In this document: piece after piece, positions 1 to 8,229 of the stretch
Position numbering within the stretch: position 1 is the first letter of the stretch
Layout: each line of letters opens with the position of its first letter
NCBI RefSeq assembly: GCF_002086125.1
Contig: NZ_MVHG01000045.1
Coordinates: 1 to 38,200, forward strand
Length of the DNA: 38,200 nucleotides
DNA from: Mycobacterium arosiense ATCC BAA-1401 = DSM 45069
Lineage (GTDB): Bacteria > Actinomycetota > Actinomycetes > Mycobacteriales > Mycobacteriaceae
Reading direction: 5' to 3'
The notes under the pieces: model-generated
Databases searched by the model: none
What the model was told of the DNA's origin: nothing
The model's input: only the letters and a program-made list of their open reading frames with translations
Position numbers and translations under genes: made by a program

Positions 1-75
1 CTGCGGCACTGACCGCTTGAACCATCATCTCGAAGAATCACAAGACGACCCCGTACACCACGTCCCTGGACTTGA

Positions 76-738
76 CCCCGAACACGCCGGAAGGTCTGGA
101 AGCCTGAGCAGATTCAGACCTTCCTCATGTCGATCCAGCACGACCGGTTCGCTGCGCTTTTCTTGCTGGAACTAACCACCGGAATCCGCCGAGGCCAGAT
201 TTGCGGGCTCAAGTGGTCGGCCGTCGACCTCGACGCCGGCGAGATCGCGGTCCACGACAATCGCGTCGTCGTCAAAGGCCACGCCCGCGACAAACACGGC
301 GGCAAAACAAAGAACGCCGACCAAACGATCTCGATCGATCGAACCACAGTCGCCGCGCTACGCAACTGGCGGGAAATCCAGAACCGCGAGCGAGAGTTCT
401 TCGGCCCTGACTATCGCGCCGGCGACTTTGTCTTCACCTTCGAGGACGGTCGCCCACCGCACCCCGACACCATCAGACAGCGTTTCGATCGACTCGCGGC
501 AGCTGCAGGACTCTCGCGGATCACCTTCCACGATCTGCGGCACTCCTACGCGACCGGCGCCCTCAAAGCCGGCATAAGCCCGAAGGTGATCAGCGAGCGG
601 ATCGGCCACGCCAATGTTGGATTCTTCCTCCAAACCTATGCACATGTTCTGCGAAACGATGACCGAGACGCCGCCGAGCACGCGGCCGCATTCCTAATCG
701 GCAACGGCTGGGATCTAGCCGACGAAGGCGACAGTTAG
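76..738 (+). pseudogene. Tyrosine recombinase (phage-type integrase), N-terminally truncated
   Basis: The reading frame encodes only the catalytic domain of a lambda-type tyrosine recombinase. The catalytic Arg lies in TGIRRGQ, the beta-hairpin Lys in GGKTKNADQ, the HxxR box in HDLRHSYAT, followed by GHA and the nucleophile Tyr in QTYAHVL. All active-site residues are present. In-frame stops at 10-12 and 73-75 cut the protein before the usual SAM-like core-binding and arm-binding domains; the family is normally about 370-400 residues and here roughly 205-220 remain. The first internal ATG is at 127, but recognisable family sequence (KVWKPEQIQTFL) begins upstream of it, at about 91. The gene points at the 3' end of the tRNA-fMet gene, the usual layout for a tRNA-integrating element lying left of the window. 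I infer a remnant, perhaps from a frameshift or deletion; a functional short recombinase is less likely. Confidence 0.75.
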
Positions 739-785
739 ATGCTTAGCACGCCTAATGTTGCCAAACACGTGGCCATCGGGCATGA

Positions 786-819
786 AAATGGCCCCCGGAG
801 AAGTCTCCGGGGGCCATTT
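786..819 (-). terminator. Strong stem-loop terminator downstream of tRNA-fMet
   Basis: Positions 786-801 and 804-819 are perfect inverted complements (16 bp, GC-rich core) with almost no loop. On the minus strand the hairpin is flanked by a short T run, so it should end tRNA-fMet transcription. It also lies downstream of the integrase on the other strand and may act in both directions. Confidence 0.75.
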
Positions 820-823
820 CCGC

Positions 824-900
824 TGGTAGCGGGGACAGGATTCGAACCTGCGACCTCTGGGTTATGAGCCCAGCGAGCTACCGAGCTGCTCCACCCCGCG
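824..900 (-). tRNA. Initiator tRNA-fMet (anticodon CAT)
   Basis: A 77-nt cloverleaf on the minus strand: 5' strand CGCGGGG pairs with CCCCGC, the D arm contains AGCTCGGTAGCT, the anticodon loop is CTCATAA, the T loop is TTCGAAT, and the 3' CCA is encoded at 826-824. Two hallmarks separate it from an elongator tRNA-Met: the unpaired 1-72 position (C opposite U) and three consecutive G-C pairs at the base of the anticodon stem (GGG/CCC). The 3' end faces the integrase remnant, so this gene is a plausible attB site. Confidence 0.95.
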
Positions 901-979
901 TTGGTAAATGCCAGGTTACCGAACCGGTGTCACGGCGACCAAATCGCGCGGTCAGCGGCCATCGAAGCCCAAATCCAGG

Positions 980-1516
980 TCAGTGAGACGGCGGGTTCAG
1001 CCGGTACCGCCGCGCGATGTCATCCATCCACTCCGGCGACCCGTACGTCAGCCCGTACTTGTCGGCGAGCTCGCCGAACTCGGGCAGCTCGCGCAGCGGC
1101 TTGCCCGCCGGGTCGTCGGCGTGCTCGACAAGCAGCTCGCCGAGTTCCCGGAAATAGTTCTCGAATCCGCCTGGGGTGATAATCTCGACGATGCGGCCCG
1201 GCTCGCTGCCGGCGTTCCACATCGCGTGCATCTGCCCGCGGGGCTTGGTGATGTAGCCACCGGGGCCCAGCACCACTTCACTGTCGTCGGAGCGGAAGCC
1301 GATCTCGCCGGCCAGCACGATAGAATGCTCGTCCTCGCGGGTGTGCCGGTGCGCCGCCGTGAGCAGGCCGACCGCGAACGGGTGCTCGACGATGGACACC
1401 TCGCCGCCGTTGGTCTTGCCGGACAATTTGAACACCGCCCCGAAGCCCGGCAGGGCGACGACGTCGCCCTCCCCCGGCCGCACCACGGTGACGCCAATGG
1501 GATCTGGACCGCTCAT
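980..1516 (-). CDS. Cupin-domain protein
   Basis: This 178-residue protein has a single cupin barrel. Cupin motif 1 supplies His56, His58 and Glu63 (HRHTREDE); motif 2 is GYITKPRGQMHAMWN, with the metal ligand His97 and the conserved Asn101. The three-His/one-Glu metal set is therefore complete. The C-terminal 60 residues resemble those of cupins acting on small molecules, but the substrate cannot be read from sequence. The start has a good Shine-Dalgarno sequence (GAAAGG then AGG, just upstream of the ATG). It is the last gene of a three-gene operon after the HD protein and nitroreductase; the gap to the nitroreductase stop is 43 nt. It could be an isomerase, a dioxygenase or a binding protein. 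Confidence 0.9.
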   Translation of the reverse strand: MSGPDPIGVTVVRPGEGDVVALPGFGAVFKLSGKTNGGEVSIVEHPFAVGLLTAAHRHTREDEHSIVLAGEIGFRSDDSEVVLGPGGYITKPRGQMHAMWNAGSEPGRIVEIITPGGFENYFRELGELLVEHADDPAGKPLRELPEFGELADKYGLTYGSPEWMDDIARRYRLNPPSH

Positions 1517-1559
1517 GTGACCTACCTTTCTCGCAAATCCGTTGCGCCGCAGGGCCTAT

Positions 1560-2264
1560 TCAGCCCGCCGCGGCCAGGCCGGTCGTCATCTCGTGGTGCG
1601 GCGGCCACAGCGGCTGCGGCACTTCGACGCCGAACGGCTTGCCCCAGCCGTTGCGGGACGAAACCTCGTGCACGGGACGGCGATTCGCCGCGACGCCCCA
1701 CCTGCCCAGCGGGTAACCCAGGGTGAGCATGGCCGACATCTTCCAGCCCTGCTCGACCGGAACTCCCAGCAGTGCGTTCACCTCGTTCTCGAAATTGCGG
1801 AGCACCATCGTCATGGCGCCGCCGACGCCCTCGGCGCGGGCGGCGAGCAGCGCACTCCAGATCGCGGGGTAGATGTTGGCGCCGCCAAGGTCATCGATGG
1901 CGAAGACGAACAGCAGCAGGGGAATGTCTTCGAAATGGTCGGCCAGGTAATCCCCCGAGCCCTTCATCCGGCGCATCGTTTCGGCGTGAGCGGCCGGATC
2001 CGCACCCTGCGCCGTCGCCACCATCGGTCCCGTTCCCGTGCTGAACTTTTCGCATTCGAGGGCGCGGGCCGCGCGGAACAGTTGGGCGAACTTGCCGATG
2101 AGTTCGCGATCGTCCACGGCCACGAAGTGCCAACGCTGGGTGTTACCCCCGTTCGGGGCGCGGACGGCCGCATCGAGAATGCGGGCCTGGGTGTCCAACG
2201 GAATCGGATCCGGACGCAGCCGGCGCATCATCCGGGTGGTGTATAGGCCTTCGTAGATGTCCAT
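1560..2264 (-). CDS. Nitroreductase-family flavin oxidoreductase
   Basis: This 234-residue protein has the length and layout of the FMN-dependent nitroreductase fold. The N-terminal TTRMMRRLRPDP segment matches the conserved phosphate-binding RSxRxF-like box, APNGGNTQRWHF is the family APSGGNxQPW box, and the C-terminal LTLGYPLGRWG matches the usual G-x-P motif. Known members reduce nitro groups, quinones or enones with NAD(P)H, or act as dehydrogenases. The start codon follows GGAAGGGAG. It sits 17 nt after the HD-domain gene, so the two are surely cotranscribed. The substrate is unknown; the operon with a cupin and an HD hydratase-like enzyme suggests a small-molecule degradation step rather than housekeeping. 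Confidence 0.9.
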   Translation of the reverse strand: MDIYEGLYTTRMMRRLRPDPIPLDTQARILDAAVRAPNGGNTQRWHFVAVDDRELIGKFAQLFRAARALECEKFSTGTGPMVATAQGADPAAHAETMRRMKGSGDYLADHFEDIPLLLFVFAIDDLGGANIYPAIWSALLAARAEGVGGAMTMVLRNFENEVNALLGVPVEQGWKMSAMLTLGYPLGRWGVAANRRPVHEVSSRNGWGKPFGVEVPQPLWPPHHEMTTGLAAAG

Positions 2265-2281
2265 TGTTCTGCTCCCTTCCG

Positions 2282-2932
2282 CTACTCGGGCCAGCCGTTG
2301 TGCAGGATGTGGTCGACGAAATCGACGCGCTGGAAGTCCGGATCGAAGTGCGCCAGCACGTCGGCGTTCATGGTGCCGTCGGTGGTCCGCGGCCGGTGCT
2401 TCATGCCGTCGTTGAACGCCGCCAGGATGCGCCGCTTGAACTGTGGGCGCGGGTGGGCGGCGGTCACCGCGGCCAGCTCCTCGGGAGCCAGTTGCTCGCG
2501 CCCGACGCCGACCACGTCGACTTCCACACCGGCCTGCAGCAGGGCGACCTCGGGTGCCATGAACTCGGGCACGCCGGGGGTGGTGTGCAACGCGATTCCG
2601 AGCCAGACCTTGTCGGCTTCGGCTTTGTCGACGCCATGGGCCGTCAAGAAGTCCCGGGCCGCATCGGCGCCATCGACCTCGAAGCGGACGTTCGAGCCGC
2701 GGTAGCGCTCGGTCAGGCCCAGGTCATGAAACATTGCCGCGACATAAAGCAGCTCGGCGTCCGGTTGCAGCCCGCGGCGCAGGCCCTGCAACGCCCCGAA
2801 GAAGAACACCCGCCGGGAATGGTTGAAGAGCAACTCGTCCTCGGTGTCGCGGATGAAATCGGTGGCCTCGCGCGCCAGCGCGGTGTCGGGTACGCCGATG
2901 CCGGCGATGGTGTCGACTGAGCTGGTGGTCAT
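2282..2932 (-). CDS. HD-domain protein, cyanamide-hydratase-like
   Basis: The start is set at the ATG preceded by AGGAG at 9 nt, giving 216 residues; another ATG at 2941 and a longer open frame upstream lack such support. The HD metal set is complete: His38, His69-Asp70, His116 and Asp139. The segment NHSRRVFFFGALQG and the metal-site spacing resemble the HD inner domain of cyanamide hydratase-like proteins rather than nucleotide-cleaving HD enzymes, though this is a judgement from pattern. A likely role is metal-dependent hydration or hydrolysis of a small nitrogen compound. It is the first gene of the operon, divergent from the GlxA-type regulator across a roughly 120-nt spacer that should carry the control sites. 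Confidence 0.8.
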   Translation of the reverse strand: MTTSSVDTIAGIGVPDTALAREATDFIRDTEDELLFNHSRRVFFFGALQGLRRGLQPDAELLYVAAMFHDLGLTERYRGSNVRFEVDGADAARDFLTAHGVDKAEADKVWLGIALHTTPGVPEFMAPEVALLQAGVEVDVVGVGREQLAPEELAAVTAAHPRPQFKRRILAAFNDGMKHRPRTTDGTMNADVLAHFDPDFQRVDFVDHILHNGWPE

Positions 2933-3006
2933 TGTTCTCATCTCCTGGTAAGGGCCTTGTGGGGTGACCGTTGCTATGAGTGTGCTGCGGCACGCACGAT
3001 TCGACC

Positions 3007-3023
3007 CTGGCCGTTCTGGCCGT
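3007..3023. promoter_or_regulatory. Direct repeat in divergent spacer, candidate regulator site
   Basis: CTGGCCGT occurs twice, at 3007-3014 and 3016-3023 (9-nt period), in the short spacer between the HD-protein operon and the GlxA-like regulator gene. Direct half-sites on one DNA face are typical of AraC-family operators, although a 9-nt period is close to but not exactly one helical turn. This is a candidate only. Confidence 0.3.
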
Positions 3024-3053
3024 CCTCTCCACAGAACGCGACACAATGGCTGC

Positions 3054-4025
3054 GTGACCGAAGCCAGAGCGCGGACGCGGGTGGTGGTGATCGTCGTGTT
3101 CGACGGGGTGACGCTGTTGGACGTCGCCGGCGCGGGCGAGGTCTTCGTCGAGGCCAACCGGTTCGGCGCCGACTACCAGGTCAAGATCGCGTCGCTGGAC
3201 GGGCGCGACGTGACCAGCTCGATCGGGGCGCGGCTGGGCGTGACGGACAGCATCGCGGCGATCGATTCCGCCGACACCGTCCTGGTCGCCGGCAGCGACC
3301 ACCTGCCCGCGCGACCCATCGACCCCGCCCTGGTCGAGGCCGTTCGATCGGTGTCGGCCCGGACCCGGCGGCTGGCGTCGATCTGCACGGGCTCGTTCAT
3401 CCTCGCCCAGGCCGGGGTGCTCAACGGCCGGCGCGCCACCACGCACTGGCACGACACCCGGTTGCTGGCCCGGGCATTCCCGGACGTGACGGTCGAGCCC
3501 GACGCGATCTTCGTCCGCGACGGCGACATCTTCACCTCGGCCGGGATCTCGTCGGGCATCGACCTGGCGCTGGCGTTGGTCGAAATGGATTACGGGACCG
3601 AACTGGTCCGCGACGTGGCGAGGTGGCTGGTGGTGTACCTCAAGCGCGCGGGCGGCCAATCACAGTTCTCGGTGTTGCTGGAGGCCGATCCCCCGCCGCA
3701 GTCGCCGCTGCGCCCGGTCACCGATGCGATTGCGGCCGACCCCGGCGCCGACTACAGCGTGAAAAGGCTTGCGGCGCTGGCATCCCTGAGCACCCGCCAG
3801 TTGACCCGGCTCTTCCAGTCCGAGCTGGGGATGAGTCCGGCGCGCTACGTCGAACTGGTGCGGATCGATTTCGCCCGCAATGCCTTGGAATCCGGCCGGT
3901 CGGTGACCGAGACCGCGGGGATGGCCGGCTTCGGCAGCATCGAAACCCTGCGGCGGGTGTTCGTCAATCACCTGGGCATCAGCCCGAAAGCCTATCGGGA
4001 CAGGTTCCGAACGGCCTACGCGTGA
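3054..4025 (+). CDS. GlxA-family AraC-type transcriptional regulator
   Basis: The N-terminal half is a DJ-1/PfpI-like domain: RVVVIVVFDGVTLLDVAG opens the fold, and ASICTGSFILAQAG holds the nucleophile-elbow Cys typical of this regulator class, followed by GRRATTHW. The C-terminal 100 residues are an AraC double helix-turn-helix (YSVKRLAALASLSTRQLTR and TAGMAGFGSIETLRRVF). I chose the GTG at 3054 because homology begins right after it; CACAAT lies 6 nt upstream, compatible with a leaderless transcript. An in-frame ATG at 2964 would add 30 non-conserved residues. The product is 323 residues. Being divergent from the HD/nitroreductase/cupin operon, it most likely activates that operon in response to its substrate. 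It ends 3 nt from the convergent UPF0182 gene. Confidence 0.9.
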   Translation: MTEARARTRVVVIVVFDGVTLLDVAGAGEVFVEANRFGADYQVKIASLDGRDVTSSIGARLGVTDSIAAIDSADTVLVAGSDHLPARPIDPALVEAVRSVSARTRRLASICTGSFILAQAGVLNGRRATTHWHDTRLLARAFPDVTVEPDAIFVRDGDIFTSAGISSGIDLALALVEMDYGTELVRDVARWLVVYLKRAGGQSQFSVLLEADPPPQSPLRPVTDAIAADPGADYSVKRLAALASLSTRQLTRLFQSELGMSPARYVELVRIDFARNALESGRSVTETAGMAGFGSIETLRRVFVNHLGISPKAYRDRFRTAYA

Positions 4026-4028
4026 CGG

Positions 4029-7010
4029 TTATTTGGTGTTGTTGTACTTGGTGATCGCGTCGTCCAAGCGCTGCAGCGCCGCACCGTAGCCGGCGAAATC
4101 GCCCTTCTTCTGGGCGTCTTTGGCCGCGCCGATCGCGGCCTGGATCTCTTGCAGGGCAGCCGATTTTGCCGGAGAGAGCGTCACCGACCCGTCGGGAACC
4201 GGCGGCGCGGCCACCGGTGGCGCCGAACCCGGCGTCACGGCCGGCGGCGGCGCGTTGGCCGGCGGACTGGCGGCGGGCGTGCCGGATTCGGTGGGCTGGA
4301 TGCCCGTCGCCGCCGCGCCCGCGCCCGGACCGAACAGCCCGGTCAGGGCGTCACGCACGGTGGGGCCGTATCCGATCTTGTCGTTGTACATCATCGCCAC
4401 CCGGATGAGCCGCGGATACGACGACGCCGCGTCGCTAGCCCCCGGGGAGGCGTACACGGGTTCGACGTAGAGAAGCCCGCCCTGGCCCACCGGCAGGGTG
4501 AGCAGGTTGCCCCACCGGATCCGGTTCTGGTTGTCGCGCCCGATCACACCGAGGTCCTGGGACACCGCCGGATCGGTGGTGATCGCGTTGTTGGCCAGCT
4601 TGGGTCCGTTGACCTGCCCCGGGATGGTCAGCACGGTGATCCTGCCGTACGTCGCGGGGTCGGAGCTGGCGCTGATGTAGGCGGCCAGATAGTCACGCTT
4701 GAACCGGTTCATCGCGCTGGTCAGCTGGTACGACGCCGTATTGTCGTTCTTCGCAATGTTTTTCGCGACGATATAGTACGGCGGCTGGTAGCTGCTGGCC
4801 GTCGGGTTCGGATCCAGCGGCACGTCCCAGAAGTCCGAGGTGGAAAAGAACGTCACCGGATCGTTGACGTGATACTTCGCCAGCAACATCCGCTGCACCT
4901 TGAACAGGTCCTCGGGATAGCGCAGGTGCTCGGCCAGCTCGGGGCTGATGTCGCTCTTCGGCTTGACCGTGCCCGGGAAGACCCGCATCCACGCCTTGAG
5001 CACCGGATCCTGCTCATCTTGCTGATACAGCGTGACGGTGCCGTCGTAGGCGTCCACGGTCGCCTTGACCGAGTTCCGGATATAGGAAACCCGCTTGTCG
5101 GGTGCCAACCTGTTGAACGCCACCTCGTTGGAGTCCGCGGTCGCCGACTCCAACGACGTGAGTTCGGAATACGGGTAGTTGTCCAGCGTGGTGTAGCCGT
5201 CGATGATCCACACCAGTCGCTTGTTGACGATCGCCGGGTACACCGCGCTGTCGGTGGTCAGCCACGGCGCCACCGCCTCCACCCGTCGCGCCGGGTCCCG
5301 GTTGAACAAGATCTTGCTGTTGGAGCCGATCACGTTGGAGAACAGGAAGTTTCGCTCGGCGAATTTCGCGGCGAACACGGTGCGCGACAGCCAGTCGCCG
5401 ATTGGGACGCCGCCGAGGCCGGTGTAGGTGTAGTTCTTGGTCTCGTTGCTGGTCTCGTAGTCGTATTCGCGGTCGGCGCCGTTGCGCCCGACGATCGCGT
5501 AGTCGGCCGACGTGTTCGAAATGACCGGCCCGTAATAGACGCGCGGCTGGTCGAGCTGCGCCGGACCGTCGGACACCACGCCACCGTTGGCGCCGACGAC
5601 GTTGACCAGGAATTCGGGGTAGCCGCCGTTCTGGTTGGGATCGTTGGCGATTCCGCGCACCGTGTTGGCCGGCGACGCGATGAAGCCGTTGCCGTGGGTG
5701 TATACGGTGTGCCGGTTGATCCAGTCGCGCTGGTTGTCGATCAGCCGATCGGGGTTGAGCTCGCGGGCCGCCACGACGTAGTCACGCAACGCCCCGCTGC
5801 GGTCCTGGTACCTGTCGATGGAGAGCTGGTCAGGGAAGTAGTAGAAGTTCTTGCCCTGCTGGAACTGGGTGAACGCCGGGCTGACGATCGTCGGGTCGAG
5901 CAGCCGGATGTTCGATGTGGTGGCCCGGTCGTCGGCGACCTGCTGGGCGGTGGCCTGCGCGTCGCCGGTGTAGTTGCGGTAGGTGACCTGGTCGGAGGTC
6001 AGGCCGTAGGCTTGCCGCGTCGCGGCGATGCTGCGGCTGATGTATTCGCTTTCCTTCTGCGCGGCATTGGGTTTGACGCTGATCTGCTCGACGATCAGCG
6101 GCCATCCCGCCCCCACGATGAGCGACGACAGCAGCAACAGGACCAAACCGATCGCGGGAATCCGCAAGTCCCGCAGGACGATCGCCGAGAACACCGCGCC
6201 GGCGCAGATGAGCGCGATCGCCATCAGGATCAGCTTGGCGGGCAGCACCGCGTTGATGTCGGTGTAACCGGCGCCCGTGAAGGGTTTGCCGCCGCGGGTG
6301 TGCGACAACAACTCGTAGCGGTCCAACCAGTAGGCGATGGCCTTGAGCAGCACCAGCACCCCGACCAGGGTGACCAGCTGGACACGCGCCGATCGGCTCA
6401 GCGCACCGGTGCGGCCGGACAGCCGAATGCCGCCAAAGATGTAGTGGGCCAACAGGTTCGCCACGAAGGCCAGGAACACCGCGACGAACAGGTAGGACAG
6501 CAGCAGCCGGTAGAAGGGCAGCTCGAACGCGTAGAAGCCGAGGTCCTTGCCGAACTGCGGGTCGTGCAAGCCGAAGTCGCCGCCGTGCAAGAACAGTTGG
6601 ATTCGCACCCAATAGCTTTGGGCGACCATGCCGGCCAGTAGGCCGATCGCCACCGGGATTCCGGCGCTCACCAGTCGCAACCGCGACAGCACCAGGGCGC
6701 GGTAGCGCGCCACCGGGTCGTTGTCGTTGCTCGGCACGAACACCGGACGGGTGCGATAGGCCACCGCCAGCCCGGCGAACACGATGCCGCCCACCAGCAG
6801 GCCGGCGATCAAGAACACCACGAACCGGGTGACCAGCACGGTGGAGAACACCGAGCGATACCCGAGCTCGCCGAACCACAGCCAGTCGACGTACGCGTCG
6901 ATCAGCCGCGGACCGGCAAGCAGCAACGCGATCACACCCAGTGCGATCAGGATCAGAATTCGGCTACGCCGAGTCAGCTTCGGCATCCGTGCGGTGGGCC
7001 GCATCCCCAC
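4029..7010 (-). CDS. UPF0182 family large membrane protein (Rv3193c homologue)
   Basis: This 993-residue protein has about seven hydrophobic helices in the first 330 residues (for example ILILIALGVIALLLAGPRLI near the start and AIGLVLLLLSSLIVGAGW), then a large polar, Tyr/Asn-rich domain of about 550 residues probably outside the membrane. A Pro/Ala-rich linker follows, and the C-terminal 60 residues form a short helical, charged tail. The length and opening sequence match the mycobacterial UPF0182 protein that I recall as Rv3193c. Its function is not established. The start codon is GTG, with an ATG two codons later and GGGAG further upstream. A TAGAGT -10-like hexamer at 7052-7047 suggests its own promoter in the 74-nt gap after the PDZ protease gene. 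Confidence 0.93.
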   Translation of the reverse strand: MGMRPTARMPKLTRRSRILILIALGVIALLLAGPRLIDAYVDWLWFGELGYRSVFSTVLVTRFVVFLIAGLLVGGIVFAGLAVAYRTRPVFVPSNDNDPVARYRALVLSRLRLVSAGIPVAIGLLAGMVAQSYWVRIQLFLHGGDFGLHDPQFGKDLGFYAFELPFYRLLLSYLFVAVFLAFVANLLAHYIFGGIRLSGRTGALSRSARVQLVTLVGVLVLLKAIAYWLDRYELLSHTRGGKPFTGAGYTDINAVLPAKLILMAIALICAGAVFSAIVLRDLRIPAIGLVLLLLSSLIVGAGWPLIVEQISVKPNAAQKESEYISRSIAATRQAYGLTSDQVTYRNYTGDAQATAQQVADDRATTSNIRLLDPTIVSPAFTQFQQGKNFYYFPDQLSIDRYQDRSGALRDYVVAARELNPDRLIDNQRDWINRHTVYTHGNGFIASPANTVRGIANDPNQNGGYPEFLVNVVGANGGVVSDGPAQLDQPRVYYGPVISNTSADYAIVGRNGADREYDYETSNETKNYTYTGLGGVPIGDWLSRTVFAAKFAERNFLFSNVIGSNSKILFNRDPARRVEAVAPWLTTDSAVYPAIVNKRLVWIIDGYTTLDNYPYSELTSLESATADSNEVAFNRLAPDKRVSYIRNSVKATVDAYDGTVTLYQQDEQDPVLKAWMRVFPGTVKPKSDISPELAEHLRYPEDLFKVQRMLLAKYHVNDPVTFFSTSDFWDVPLDPNPTASSYQPPYYIVAKNIAKNDNTASYQLTSAMNRFKRDYLAAYISASSDPATYGRITVLTIPGQVNGPKLANNAITTDPAVSQDLGVIGRDNQNRIRWGNLLTLPVGQGGLLYVEPVYASPGASDAASSYPRLIRVAMMYNDKIGYGPTVRDALTGLFGPGAGAAATGIQPTESGTPAASPPANAPPPAVTPGSAPPVAAPPVPDGSVTLSPAKSAALQEIQAAIGAAKDAQKKGDFAGYGAALQRLDDAITKYNNTK

Positions 7011-7084
7011 TGGCTACGCTCCCTGATCGATTGCTAGTCGGTGATAACTCTACGCATGGCACAACCCGTGATCGCTTGGCTTCG

Positions 7085-8116
7085 CTAGCAGCTTGGCGCC
7101 TGCTGACCCGAGCCGATCGCGTGCAACGCATCTACTGCCTGGCCGAGCGTCTCGACCTTGACCAACCGCAGGCCGGACGGATTGTCCGAGCTGGCCTCGT
7201 AGCAGTTCTTCGCCGGCACCAGAAATACCGTCGCCCCGGCCGCGTGCGCGGCGACCATCTTGTGGGTGATGCCGCCGATCTGCCCGACCTTGCCGTCGGA
7301 GGAAATGGTTCCGGTCCCGGCGATGAAATTCGACTTGGCCAGATCCCCGGTGGTCAATTTGTCGACCACCGCGAGGCTGAACATCAGTCCGGCCGACGGC
7401 CCGCCCACGTTGGCCAGGTTGAAGTCGACGGTGAACGGCGCCCACGGCGCGTCGAGCACCGCGACGCCCAGAAAGCCATAGTCGCGGTCTTTGTTGGCAC
7501 CCAGGGTGATCTGCGCCACACCGGCCGGCTCGTTCTTGCGGCGGTAGTCGATCGTCACGACCTGGCCGGGCTTGGTGTTCTTCAGCAAGCCGGTGAACTG
7601 GTCGACGGTGGCCACCGGGACGCCGTTGACCGCGTCGATGGCGTCACCGGTCTTCAGCTTGCCCGCCGAGGGCCCCGGCTCGGGGACTTTGGCGACGGTG
7701 ACCGCCGCCGGGTATTTGAGGTAACCCAGGGCGGCATAGGCGGCGCTGTCCTCGGATTGCTTGAAATCGGCATTGTTGGCCTGGTCGACTTCCTCGCGCG
7801 ACTTACCGGGGGGATAGATGAGGTCGCGCGGCACCAACTGTTCGGTGTCCGAAAGCCACAGCGTCAGCGCCTCGCCCAGGGTCAGGTCGTCGCGCTGGGA
7901 CACCGTCGTCATATTGAGGTGCCCGGTGGTCGGATGCGTCTGGGTGCCCTTGATCGCCACCACCTGCTTGCCGTCGACTTCCCCGAGCGTGTCGAAGGTG
8001 GGACCGGGCCCCAGCGACACGAACGGCACGGTCACCACCGCTAGCAACACGCCGAACACCACGATCGGGACCAGCGCGACCACCAAGGTCAGGATGCGCC
8101 TGTTCACGCCGATCAC
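7085..8116 (-). CDS. YlbL-family PDZ/Lon-like serine protease, membrane anchored (Rv3194c homologue)
   Basis: Residues of about 8-30 form one N-terminal membrane helix (ILTLVVALVPIVVFGVLLAVV), placing the rest outside. A PDZ domain follows in the middle (GPSAGKLKTGDAIDAVNGVPV). The C-terminal domain is Lon-protease-like: GGPSAGLMFSLAVVDKL carries the candidate nucleophile Ser, and GGITHKMVAAHAAGATVFLVP the candidate Lys of the Ser-Lys dyad. The length is 343 residues. Bacillus YlbL-type proteins of this architecture are linked to envelope or division control; the mycobacterial substrate is unknown. It precedes the UPF0182 gene on the same strand and is divergent from the zincin-like gene across roughly 110 nt. 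Confidence 0.92.
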   Translation of the reverse strand: MIGVNRRILTLVVALVPIVVFGVLLAVVTVPFVSLGPGPTFDTLGEVDGKQVVAIKGTQTHPTTGHLNMTTVSQRDDLTLGEALTLWLSDTEQLVPRDLIYPPGKSREEVDQANNADFKQSEDSAAYAALGYLKYPAAVTVAKVPEPGPSAGKLKTGDAIDAVNGVPVATVDQFTGLLKNTKPGQVVTIDYRRKNEPAGVAQITLGANKDRDYGFLGVAVLDAPWAPFTVDFNLANVGGPSAGLMFSLAVVDKLTTGDLAKSNFIAGTGTISSDGKVGQIGGITHKMVAAHAAGATVFLVPAKNCYEASSDNPSGLRLVKVETLGQAVDALHAIGSGQQAPSC

Positions 8117-8229
8117 ACTAGACGGCGGCCGCGGCGCGGTGTCGCGCCATAACGTCCGGTTCGGCGGGTTCAGCTACCAGCTGACCCGAGGTCGCGCCGT
8201 CTGACCTAGCGGTGAGTACCGTTGAGGGT

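Noticed and set aside
4149..6641. 830-codon open frame on the plus strand opposite the UPF0182 gene
   Set aside because: It is rich in Arg, Gly, His and Val as expected from antisense of GC-rich coding DNA, has no domain, and the opposite strand encodes a conserved membrane protein.
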